Below, one piece after another: positions 1 through 7,617 of a stretch of DNA of 64,000 nucleotides; the stretch's first letter is position 1; each line of letters starts with the position of its first letter. Made by a program: the position numbers and the translations under genes. Origin of the DNA: Blattabacterium cuenoti (GTDB taxonomy: Bacteria; Bacteroidota; Bacteroidia; Flavobacteriales; Blattabacteriaceae); contig NZ_CP059191.1 in NCBI RefSeq assembly GCF_014251575.1, positions 372,001-436,000 on the forward strand. The letters are read 5' to 3'. Under the pieces are notes generated by a model. It saw only the letters and a program-made list of their open reading frames with translations, was not told the DNA's origin and searched no databases.

Positions 1-101
1 ATAAAGAATTTTTGATTAAACATATAAAAGTAAAAATTTGTAAAGAAAACCCCCCATTACAAGGAGACGTAGATAGAGTGTGTGTTATTTTAGATGATTA
101 A
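1..101 (+). CDS. folB: 3' end of probable dihydroneopterin aldolase (partial)
   Basis: An open frame enters from the left edge and stops with TAA at 99-101, leaving about 32 residues that end in VCVILDD. The tail contains KVKICKENPPLQGDVDRV, which resembles the last strand of flavobacterial FolB (a K-x-NPP-x-GG/D-V pattern). FolB converts 7,8-dihydroneopterin to 6-hydroxymethyl-dihydropterin in folate synthesis. Only the C-terminus is visible and no catalytic residue can be checked, so the call rests on tail similarity alone. Confidence 0.5.
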   Translation, partial: KEFLIKHIKVKICKENPPLQGDVDRVCVILDD

Positions 102-119
102 AATTTTTTGACGTATTTT

Positions 120-190
120 GGCACTGTGGCCGAATGGAAAGGCAGAGGTCTGCAAAACCTTTTATAGCGGTTCGATTCCGCTCTGTGCCT
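120..190 (+). tRNA. tRNA-Cys (anticodon GCA)
   Basis: A cloverleaf folds cleanly: acceptor 120-126 with 183-189, a 3-bp D stem GCC/GGC, anticodon stem GAGGT/ACCTT around loop CTGCAAA (anticodon GCA), and T stem AGCGG/CCGCT with loop TTCGATT. The discriminator is U (190), the usual identity base of tRNA-Cys. The 3' CCA is not encoded. Acceptor position 6-67 is a T-T mismatch (125/184). Confidence 0.93.
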
Positions 191-264
191 TTTTTTTATA
201 TTAATTTTCTGCATAAATTTGCGAATTTAAAATCATAAAAATATTTGAAGAAATAAAGATAGAG

Positions 265-1017
265 ATGAAGATAAATAATATTCTTATTTCACAACCTCTG
301 ACAGGAGGATCTGATTATCCATACTTAAAGCTCAGTAAAAATAAAAATGTAAAGATCGATTTTAGATCTTTTATAGAAGTTAAAGGAGCATCATCTAGTG
401 ATGTAAGAAAACAAAAAATCAATTTTTCTGATTTTACCGTAGTTCTTTTTATAAGTAAAAAATCTGTAGATCATTATTTCAGATTGGCAGATTCTATGCG
501 TTTTAAAGTTCCAATTTCTATGAAATATGTCTGTCAAACAGAAACAATTGCTTATTACTTGCAAAAGTACATTGTCTATAGAAAAAGAAAAATTCATATT
601 GGAAATAAATCATTTCAAGACATATTACCTTATATAAAGAAACATCCAAAAGAAAAATTTCTATTGCCTTCTTCAGATATTTTAAAACCCGATATTCCAA
701 ATATGTTAAATAAACTAAATGTTTTTTGGAAGAGAGCCATATTATACAAAACCAATTCTAGTGATTTATCTGATTTAAAACACATATGTTATGATATTTT
801 GGTTTTTTTCAGTCCAGCAGAAATCAAATCTTTGTTTGAAAATTTTCCTAAATTTGATCAAAAAGGTATAAAAATTGCTACTTTTGGAAAAAATACTTTG
901 GATGCTGCTGCTAAGGCAGGATTAAAAATAGATATAAAAGTCCCGACTCCAGAATTTCCTTCTATGGCTATGGCTTTAGAAAAGTATATCAAAAAACTAA
1001 ACACAATAAAATATTAA
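265..1017 (+). CDS. hemD: Uroporphyrinogen-III synthase (HemD family)
   Basis: The 250-residue soluble protein starts at ATG 265. It has the two-lobed, low-conservation layout of HemD: an N-terminal MKINNILISQPLTGG segment, a middle VLFISKKSVDHYF segment, and a C-terminal lobe with ILVFFSPAEIKSLFEN and KIATFGKNTLDAAAKAGLKI, where family members recognise the tetrapyrrole. It cyclises hydroxymethylbilane to uroporphyrinogen III, the branch point between heme and siroheme. The siroheme branch genes elsewhere in this window (cobA, cysG) are broken, so heme is the likely remaining product. Sequence conservation in this family is weak, but the match to Bacteroidetes HemD is good. Confidence 0.8.
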   Translation: MKINNILISQPLTGGSDYPYLKLSKNKNVKIDFRSFIEVKGASSSDVRKQKINFSDFTVVLFISKKSVDHYFRLADSMRFKVPISMKYVCQTETIAYYLQKYIVYRKRKIHIGNKSFQDILPYIKKHPKEKFLLPSSDILKPDIPNMLNKLNVFWKRAILYKTNSSDLSDLKHICYDILVFFSPAEIKSLFENFPKFDQKGIKIATFGKNTLDAAAKAGLKIDIKVPTPEFPSMAMALEKYIKKLNTIKY

Positions 1018-1097
1018 ATATTTTTTTTGCTTTTAACTAATGAAATATTCTTCCTTTTAAAAAATTGATAGATTCAAAAAATATTTTTCACTCACTT

Positions 1098-2948
1098 TTA
1101 CTCTACTGTTACTGATTTCGCTAAATTTCTTGGTTGATCAACATTTTCTCCTCGTATATAAGCTATTTGATAAGCCAATAATTGAAGAGGAATAACAGTT
1201 AATAATGGACTAAGTTCCTCTGAACTTTCTGGAACTTTAATTACATAATCAGCTAACATACTTACTTGAAGATCTCCTTCATTAACTATAGCTATTATTT
1301 GACCTTTTCTAGCTTTAATCTCTTGAATATTTCCTACTATTTTGTCATAACATCCTTTTTTTGTTGCGATAATAACCACTGGCATATTTTCATCAATCAA
1401 GGCTATAGGTCCATGTTTCATTTCTGCTGCAGGATAACCTTCTGCATGAATATAGGATATTTCTTTTAGTTTTAAAGCTCCCTCTAAAGCAACTGGAAAG
1501 TTTATTCCTCTTCCTAAATAAAGAAAATTATTTACATTATGATAGATTTTGGAAATTTTTCTTATAGAATTATCTTTTTTTAAAAAATGATTAATTTTTT
1601 CTGGAATTAATCCAAGTTCTTGACATAAATATTTATAACGATTGTCATTTATAGACGATCTATGCTTTCCTATTTTCAAAGCTAATAAAACAAGAACTGT
1701 AATTTGTGTAGTAAAAGATTTTGTAGACGCTACTCCAATTTCAGGACCTGCATGAGTATAAGCTCCTGCATCTACATTTCGCGCAATGGATGATCCTACT
1801 ACATTACAAATACCAAAAACAAAAGCCCCTTTACTTTTTGCCAATTTTAAAGCAGCTAAAGTATCGGCTGTTTCTCCAGATTGAGAAATTACAATAATTA
1901 CATCTTTTTTTTCTATAATAGGATTCCTATATCTAAATTCTGAAGCATATTCTACCTCTACTGGAATACGAGCAAGTTCTTCTAATAGATATTCCCCAAT
2001 TAAACTAGCATGCCATGAAGTTCCACATGCTACTATAGTTATACATTTAGCATTAATAAAAATATCTTTATTAGATTCAATTCCATCAATACAAATTATT
2101 CCTTCTGAAATTAATAATCTTCCACGTAATGTATCCAAAATTGTTTTTGGTTGCTCATATATTTCTTTTAACATAAAATACTTATACTCTCCTTTTTCTA
2201 TTTGTTTCAAATTTATTTGAAGTCTTTTAATAATTGGATTTAGCCTATGATTATCTACAATTTTTCTCAAATCTAATTCTTTTCCTTTTCTAAGAATAGC
2301 CATTTCTCCATCTTTTAAATAAATAGCATTTTTCGTATAATCTATGAAAGGAATAGGATCAGATGCAATAAAAAATTCCTTCTTATTAATTCCCAACGCA
2401 ATAGGACTTCCTAATTTCGCAATAATAATTGTTTCTGGATGAGACTGATCCACAACAGCAATAGAATAGGCACCTACAATCTCATTCAAAGAAATTCTTA
2501 CAGCTTCTTCTAAAGATAATTTGTTTTCTTTCTTGATATACTCAATAAAATTTACAAGAACCTCTGTATCTGTCTCACTTTTAAAAGTAAAACCATTTTT
2601 TGACAAAATGATTTTAATTGCATGATAGTTTTCTATGATTCCGTTATGAATTATAATCAAATTATTGGAATTAGAAACATGAGGATGAGCATTAATATCA
2701 TCTGGAATTCCATGTGTAGCCCATCTAGTATGACCGATTCCAGTTGTTCCACTTATTTTTATTTTGCAAGAAGATATTTTTTTTTCCAATTCATAAACTC
2801 TTCCTTTTGTTTTACACAAACTATATCCCCCTTCATAAAAAAGAGCAATCCCGGAACTATCATATCCTCGGTATTCCAATTTTTTTAATCCGTTAATAAG
2901 AATAGGATAAGCTTCTCTGTAACCCAAATAACCAATTATACCACACAT
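1098..2948 (-). CDS. glmS: Glutamine--fructose-6-phosphate aminotransferase (isomerizing)
   Basis: This 616-residue protein is full length. It begins MCGIIGYLG, so Cys2 is the class II amidotransferase nucleophile once Met is removed. The glutaminase domain covers about residues 1-240 (GHTRWATHG, HNGIIENY). Two SIS sugar-isomerase domains follow, with ACGTSWHAS and SQSGETADTLAA near 310-365, and the protein ends in the canonical KSVTVE. It makes glucosamine-6-phosphate for peptidoglycan and lipid A precursors. The gene lies 40 nt downstream of the glycogen-synthase-like gene on the same strand and probably shares its promoter. The neighbour hemD is convergent. Confidence 0.97.
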   Translation of the reverse strand: MCGIIGYLGYREAYPILINGLKKLEYRGYDSSGIALFYEGGYSLCKTKGRVYELEKKISSCKIKISGTTGIGHTRWATHGIPDDINAHPHVSNSNNLIIIHNGIIENYHAIKIILSKNGFTFKSETDTEVLVNFIEYIKKENKLSLEEAVRISLNEIVGAYSIAVVDQSHPETIIIAKLGSPIALGINKKEFFIASDPIPFIDYTKNAIYLKDGEMAILRKGKELDLRKIVDNHRLNPIIKRLQINLKQIEKGEYKYFMLKEIYEQPKTILDTLRGRLLISEGIICIDGIESNKDIFINAKCITIVACGTSWHASLIGEYLLEELARIPVEVEYASEFRYRNPIIEKKDVIIVISQSGETADTLAALKLAKSKGAFVFGICNVVGSSIARNVDAGAYTHAGPEIGVASTKSFTTQITVLVLLALKIGKHRSSINDNRYKYLCQELGLIPEKINHFLKKDNSIRKISKIYHNVNNFLYLGRGINFPVALEGALKLKEISYIHAEGYPAAEMKHGPIALIDENMPVVIIATKKGCYDKIVGNIQEIKARKGQIIAIVNEGDLQVSMLADYVIKVPESSEELSPLLTVIPLQLLAYQIAYIRGENVDQPRNLAKSVTVE

Positions 2949-2988
2949 TCTAACTGATAGAATTAGAAGTTTTTATCTATGAAAAATA

Positions 2989-3807
2989 TTAATTTATTTG
3001 TTCTGAAACAGTTTCTTTATAAAATTGTTGATAAACAGTTTCTATTTTTTCTACAGGATAATATTTTAATACTAATAATTTGTTTATTTTTATATAATCC
3101 TCTATTTCTTCAGGAAAGTAAAGATCTCCTTTTATTATAGCATCCGAAAAATACATACATAATTTGATCAAATTAAAATAATTCGGATTTTCTAACAATT
3201 TTAATTTTTTAGATTTAATTCCATCAAATCTTACTTTTTTAATAATCTCTTTATTTAGGTTACCTTGAAAAGGTTTGTTATAAATAGATACTACTATTTT
3301 TGCGTTTTGATATACAGGATCATTTTTATAAAAATTTTTAATATACAAAGGAATAAAAGAACTAATCCATCCATATATATGGATAATATCAGGTTTCCAA
3401 TTTAATTTTTTTACAGTTTCTAAAACCCCTTTTGTAAAAAATAAAGCTCTTTCGTCATTATCTTGAAAAAAAATTCCTTTTTCATCTTCATATATAGCTT
3501 TCCTTTTAAAATATTCTTCATTATCTATGAAATAAACTTGTAATCTTGCATCAGGAATAGAAGCAACTTTTATCAATAATGGTTGATCTATATCATTAAT
3601 AACTAAATTCATGCCTGACAAACGAATGACTTCATGTAATTGATGTCTTCTTTCATTTATCACTCCAAAACGAGGCATAAATATACGTACATCGTTTCCT
3701 ATTGATTGCATAAACTTAGTGGCTTTTAAAACCGATAAAGAGATTGGATTCTCTGAAGAAAAAGGAAATAAGTCTGAAGAAACATATAATATACGTTTAC
3801 CTGTCAT
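2989..3807 (-). CDS. Glycogen/starch synthase N-domain-like protein (GT5)
   Basis: The 272-residue protein opens with KRILYVSSDLFPFSS, like the N-terminal Rossmann lobe of GT5 glycogen synthases. It keeps SIGNDVRIFMPRFG, DNEEYF, DNDERALFF and WKPDIIHIYGW. The whole C-terminal nucleotide-sugar lobe is absent, so it is about half the length of GlgA. As far as I recall, Bacteroidetes commonly encode this short form near glmS, so it is probably a conserved single-domain protein and not a truncation. Its activity is unknown. It is the first gene of a two-gene unit with glmS and has a promoter-like box upstream at 3865-3872. Confidence 0.75.
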   Translation of the reverse strand: MTGKRILYVSSDLFPFSSENPISLSVLKATKFMQSIGNDVRIFMPRFGVINERRHQLHEVIRLSGMNLVINDIDQPLLIKVASIPDARLQVYFIDNEEYFKRKAIYEDEKGIFFQDNDERALFFTKGVLETVKKLNWKPDIIHIYGWISSFIPLYIKNFYKNDPVYQNAKIVVSIYNKPFQGNLNKEIIKKVRFDGIKSKKLKLLENPNYFNLIKLCMYFSDAIIKGDLYFPEEIEDYIKINKLLVLKYYPVEKIETVYQQFYKETVSEQIN

Positions 3808-3864
3808 CTTAGATTAGAGTTATTTTTTATTTTGATATATATATAGTAAAAAAACGGATCATTG

Positions 3865-3872
3865 CAAATATA
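3865..3872 (-). promoter_or_regulatory. Candidate Bacteroidetes -7 box (TATATTTG)
   Basis: The minus strand reads TATATTTGC, an exact match to the Bacteroidetes sigma -7 consensus TAnnTTTG, 57 nt before the ATG at 3807. About 19 nt upstream is TTTA, a weak -33 element. It would drive the GT5-like/glmS unit. Such boxes occur by chance in AT-rich DNA, so support is moderate. Confidence 0.45.
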
Positions 3873-3984
3873 ATAAATAATATCCAATTACTAAATTTCA
3901 TAATAAAAATGAAAAACGATTTTTTTAGATAAAATCTTGTAGATTGTAGGTTTTTTAGCTTTATTTATAGATAGACATATTATC

Positions 3985-5952
3985 ATGAAATCAGAAAAAA
4001 AAATAAAAAAAAAACATTGTAAGAATTTTTTTACTGGATTCATTAATATTACTAACCATGGATATGCTTTTGTTAATATAGAAGGATTTAAGAAAGATAT
4101 TTTTATTCCAAAAAATAAGACAAACAGAGCTTTAAATGGAGATTTAGTAAAAATAAGATTGAATAGAAAAAATAGTAAAGGAATAAAAATAGAAGGAGAA
4201 GTATTGAAAATAATAAAAAGAAAAAACAAAAAATTTATTGGAATATTAAAAATGAATTTTCAATCTCACTCTAAATATGGAACGGTTATAGTCTACAATA
4301 ATAGTATTCATGTAGATATCTTTGTTTCAATAGATAATGAAAAATATCATCACAATGATAAAGTTTTAGTTCAAATCATATCATGGCCCAAAGAGATCAA
4401 AAATCCTCTTGGAAAAATTATCAAAATATTTGGAAAAACTGGAGAATATAAAGCTGAAATTTATTCATTATTAGAAGAATATGGAATTCACTACGAATTT
4501 TCCAAAGAAGTAGAAAATGAAGCTAAAAAAATTTTTTCAAAAAGAATTTCAGATACAGAAATTAGAAAAGATCTGCGAAATATTAATACTTTTACTATAG
4601 ATCCTTTAGATGCAAAAGACTTTGATGATGCACTATCAATTAGAAAGCTAAATGATGACACTTGGGAAATAGGGGTCCATATATCCGATGTTTCTCATTA
4701 TATAAAAGAAGGAAGCTTGTTAGATAAAGAAGCATATTCACGTGCTACATCTATTTATTTTATAGGAGAAGTCATTCCTATGCTTCCAAAAACATTATCG
4801 AATGATCTTTGTTCCTTACAGCCTATGGAAGACAAATTAAGTTTTTCCTATATTTTTAATATGGACAGTCAAGGAAAAATATTAAAAAGTTGGTTTGGAA
4901 AAACAATTATACGATCTGATAGAAGATTTACATATGAAGAAGTTCAAAAAATTATAGATAAAAAAAAAGGAGATTTTCACGAAGAGATTTATACCTTATT
5001 CTTATTTTCTAAAATATTAACAAAAAAAAGATTAAAAAATGGATCTATTTATCTTGAAAAAGTTGAGGTTAAATTCAATTTAGATAAAAAAAATAATCCA
5101 ATTTCTTTACATTTAGAAAAAAACAATGATGCTCATCGGTTAATAGAAGAATTTATGTTGTTAACCAATCAAAAAATTTCAGAGTTTGTTAGTTTAAATT
5201 TTAATGAAAATCCTTCTAATAAACTCTTTATTTACAGAGTTCACGATAAACCAGATTTTCAAAAAATTTTTTTTCTAAAAAAAATTATAGAGCCTTTAGG
5301 TTATTTTTTAAATTTTAAAAATTTAAAAACTTCCATTAATTGTTTATTAAAAAAAATTAAAGGAAGACCAGAACAAAATATGATTGAAAATTTGATTCTT
5401 CGTGCTATGAGTAAAGCAAAATATTCCACCAAAAATATAGGACATTATGGATTATCTTTTTTTTATTATACTCATTTTACTTCTCCTATAAGAAGATATT
5501 CAGATATAATAGCTCATCGATTACTGCACTATTATCTAACAAAAAATCATAATAATGAAAATGCGTACAAACTAAAAAAAATTGAATTTTATGAAAAACA
5601 ATCCCAATATTGCAGTTATAAAGAACGTATAGCTATAGATTTAGAAAGAGAATTCCTAAAATATATACAAGTGAAATATATCAAAAAATTTTTAGGAAAA
5701 GAGTTTTATGGCATTATTACTGGATTCACTGATTGGAGTGTTTATATTGATCTACTATTATTTCAAACAGAAGGAATGGTAAGATTATGTGATATTAAAG
5801 AAGATTCTTATATTCTGAATTCAAATAATTATAGCATAATTGGAAAAAAAAAAAGAAAAGTTTATCATTTAGGAGACAAAGTAAAAGTAAAACTAATAGA
5901 TGTAAATATGGAAAAAAAACAAATTATCCTTGATTGGATTGATAATAAATAA
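3985..5952 (+). CDS. rnr: Ribonuclease R (RNB family 3'-5' exoribonuclease)
   Basis: The protein has 655 residues, slightly short for RNase R. A lysine-rich N-terminus leads into a cold-shock-like OB domain (GYAFVNIEGFKKDIFIP). The RNB catalytic core has TIDPLDAKDFDDALS with clustered metal-binding aspartates near residues 205-216. HFTSPIRRYSDIIAHRLL lies near 495, and a C-terminal S1 domain starts around 575 (GIITGFTDWSVYIDL). It degrades structured RNA in mRNA and rRNA turnover. The gene holds A9 and A10 tracts right after the start (3995-4003, 4005-4014) and an A11 tract (5844-5854), all in frame. Confidence 0.93.
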   Translation: MKSEKKIKKKHCKNFFTGFINITNHGYAFVNIEGFKKDIFIPKNKTNRALNGDLVKIRLNRKNSKGIKIEGEVLKIIKRKNKKFIGILKMNFQSHSKYGTVIVYNNSIHVDIFVSIDNEKYHHNDKVLVQIISWPKEIKNPLGKIIKIFGKTGEYKAEIYSLLEEYGIHYEFSKEVENEAKKIFSKRISDTEIRKDLRNINTFTIDPLDAKDFDDALSIRKLNDDTWEIGVHISDVSHYIKEGSLLDKEAYSRATSIYFIGEVIPMLPKTLSNDLCSLQPMEDKLSFSYIFNMDSQGKILKSWFGKTIIRSDRRFTYEEVQKIIDKKKGDFHEEIYTLFLFSKILTKKRLKNGSIYLEKVEVKFNLDKKNNPISLHLEKNNDAHRLIEEFMLLTNQKISEFVSLNFNENPSNKLFIYRVHDKPDFQKIFFLKKIIEPLGYFLNFKNLKTSINCLLKKIKGRPEQNMIENLILRAMSKAKYSTKNIGHYGLSFFYYTHFTSPIRRYSDIIAHRLLHYYLTKNHNNENAYKLKKIEFYEKQSQYCSYKERIAIDLEREFLKYIQVKYIKKFLGKEFYGIITGFTDWSVYIDLLLFQTEGMVRLCDIKEDSYILNSNNYSIIGKKKRKVYHLGDKVKVKLIDVNMEKKQIILDWIDNK

Positions 5953-5957
5953 CTCTA

Positions 5958-6443
5958 TTATTCTATTCTCACAGTAGAAGGAACAAATATGGAATAGTCT
6001 CCTCCATTTTTCATAATATCTCTCACAATGTAAGAAGAAATATGAGAATTTTCATAAGAAGAAAGAAAATAGACAGTTTCAATAATATCTTTTTTGTCTA
6101 ATTTTTTATTAGCAAACAATATATCTTTTTCAAATTCAAAATCAAATTGATTTCTAATTCCTCTTAACAAAAATTTAGCTTTTTTTTTTATACAAAAAGA
6201 AATGGTTAATCCATTAAATGATTCTATTTCTATTTTATGTTTATGGGAAAAATCAAGAAAAGTTTTTCTAATCCATTCTTTTCTCTTTTTAAGAGAAAAC
6301 ATATTTTTTTTTTCAAAATTTTTTCCAATAGCTATAATAATTTTATCAAATAAATTCAAAGACCTAATAATAATATCATAATGCCCCAAAGTTATGGGAT
6401 CAAATGATCCAGGAAATACAGCTATTTTTTCATTGTTATTCAT
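5958..6443 (-). CDS. coaD: Phosphopantetheine adenylyltransferase
   Basis: The 161-residue protein begins KIAVFPGSFDPITLGHYDII, the nucleotidyltransferase T/HxGH motif. It keeps LLRGIRNQFDFEFE and the C-terminal ISSYIVRDI segment typical of CoaD. It adenylylates 4'-phosphopantetheine in the penultimate step of coenzyme A synthesis. It is convergent with rnr, with 5 nt between stop codons, and divergent from ricT. An in-frame T10 run (A10 in coding sense) lies at 6180-6189. Confidence 0.95.
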   Translation of the reverse strand: MNNNEKIAVFPGSFDPITLGHYDIIIRSLNLFDKIIIAIGKNFEKKNMFSLKKRKEWIRKTFLDFSHKHKIEIESFNGLTISFCIKKKAKFLLRGIRNQFDFEFEKDILFANKKLDKKDIIETVYFLSSYENSHISSYIVRDIMKNGGDYSIFVPSTVRIE

Positions 6444-6511
6444 AATAATTTTTTTAGATCATATATATTTATATATAATTTAATTTTTTATTAAAAAAAG
6501 TTATTAGGATA

Positions 6512-7579
6512 ATGAACAAATCATGTTCTAATTGTTTAAAAAATAAATGTGAAAAAAAGGATTTATCCTTTTTTCAAAATAATTATAAAAAAAAACAATG
6601 CAATAAACTGAATGTATTAGACTGGTTATCTAACATTCAATCTCCTTTTGAATATCAAAAACATGATGTTGTAGAAGTGCAATTTAAAAATGATAGAAAA
6701 GAATTTTTTGTAAATCAAGAAAAAATATCTCTTTGCAAAGGAGACATTGTTACTGTAGAATCTAAATCAGGAATGGGATATGATGTAGGAACAGTAATTT
6801 TAACTGGAGAATTGGTCAATTTACAAATAAGAAATGAAAATATAAACTTTTTAAAAAAAATATACAAAAAATCAACATATAAAGAAATCAATATTTGGAA
6901 ATCTTTCAGAAAAAAAGAATTTTCAACTCTTTCAAAGGCTAAAAAAATTGCAAAAACTTTAAATCTTTCTATGAAAATTTGCGATGTTGAGTATCAAGGG
7001 GATGGAGAAAAAGCTATTTTCTATTATACAGCTGAAAATAGAGTTGATTTTAGAAAATTAATCAAAGAATTAGCTTTACATTTTCACACACGTATAGAAA
7101 TGCGTCAAATAGGATATAGACAAGAAGCAGCAAAAATTGGAGGAATTGGTTCTTGTGGTCGCGAACTTTGTTGTTCAACTTGGTTAAAAAATTTTAAAAT
7201 TGTCACAACTAATTCTGCAAGATATCAACAACTTTCCATAAATATTCAAAAATTAAATGGACAATGTAGTAAATTAAAATGTTGTCTTAACTATGAATTA
7301 GATGCCTATTTAACTTCTCTAAAAGATTTTCCGGATTTCAACAAAAAAATCCACACAGAAAAAGGAATCGCTCAATGTATGAAAATTGATGTTTTCAAAA
7401 AAGAAATGTGGTTTTCTTACATTAAGAATCCAAATACTTGGTTTAGAATAGAAGTAAAAAAAATTAAAGATATTTTAGAAAAGAATAAAAAAAATCAAAT
7501 AGCACCTCCTCTAGAGGAGTTATCAACAATTGATGCCATTCAGAAAACCGAATTAACATTTAAAGATTTGTCTATATAA
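6512..7579 (+). CDS. ricT: PSP1-domain protein, RicT/YaaT family
   Basis: The 355-residue protein has the PSP1 domain (FLKKIYKKSTYKEINIWK through ALHFHTRIEMRQIGYRQEAA). A cysteine-rich block follows: GGIGSCGRELCCSTWL near 210-225 and NGQCSKLKCCLNYELDAYL near 247-265. These cysteines ligate iron-sulfur clusters in Bacillus RicT, which works with RicA/RicF in RNA processing. A further cysteine cluster sits at the extreme N-terminus (SCSNCLKNKCEK). The role in Bacteroidetes is not established. The penicillin-binding protein gene follows 38 nt downstream. Confidence 0.85.
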   Translation: MNKSCSNCLKNKCEKKDLSFFQNNYKKKQCNKLNVLDWLSNIQSPFEYQKHDVVEVQFKNDRKEFFVNQEKISLCKGDIVTVESKSGMGYDVGTVILTGELVNLQIRNENINFLKKIYKKSTYKEINIWKSFRKKEFSTLSKAKKIAKTLNLSMKICDVEYQGDGEKAIFYYTAENRVDFRKLIKELALHFHTRIEMRQIGYRQEAAKIGGIGSCGRELCCSTWLKNFKIVTTNSARYQQLSINIQKLNGQCSKLKCCLNYELDAYLTSLKDFPDFNKKIHTEKGIAQCMKIDVFKKEMWFSYIKNPNTWFRIEVKKIKDILEKNKKNQIAPPLEELSTIDAIQKTELTFKDLSI

Positions 7580-7617
7580 TTCTCACATTATTTATTATAT
7601 GCTAATAAATTTTTTAC

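Noticed and set aside
113-119. TATTTTG as a -7 box for tRNA-Cys
   Set aside because: It ends one base before the mature tRNA 5' end and lacks the two-base spacer of TAnnTTTG.
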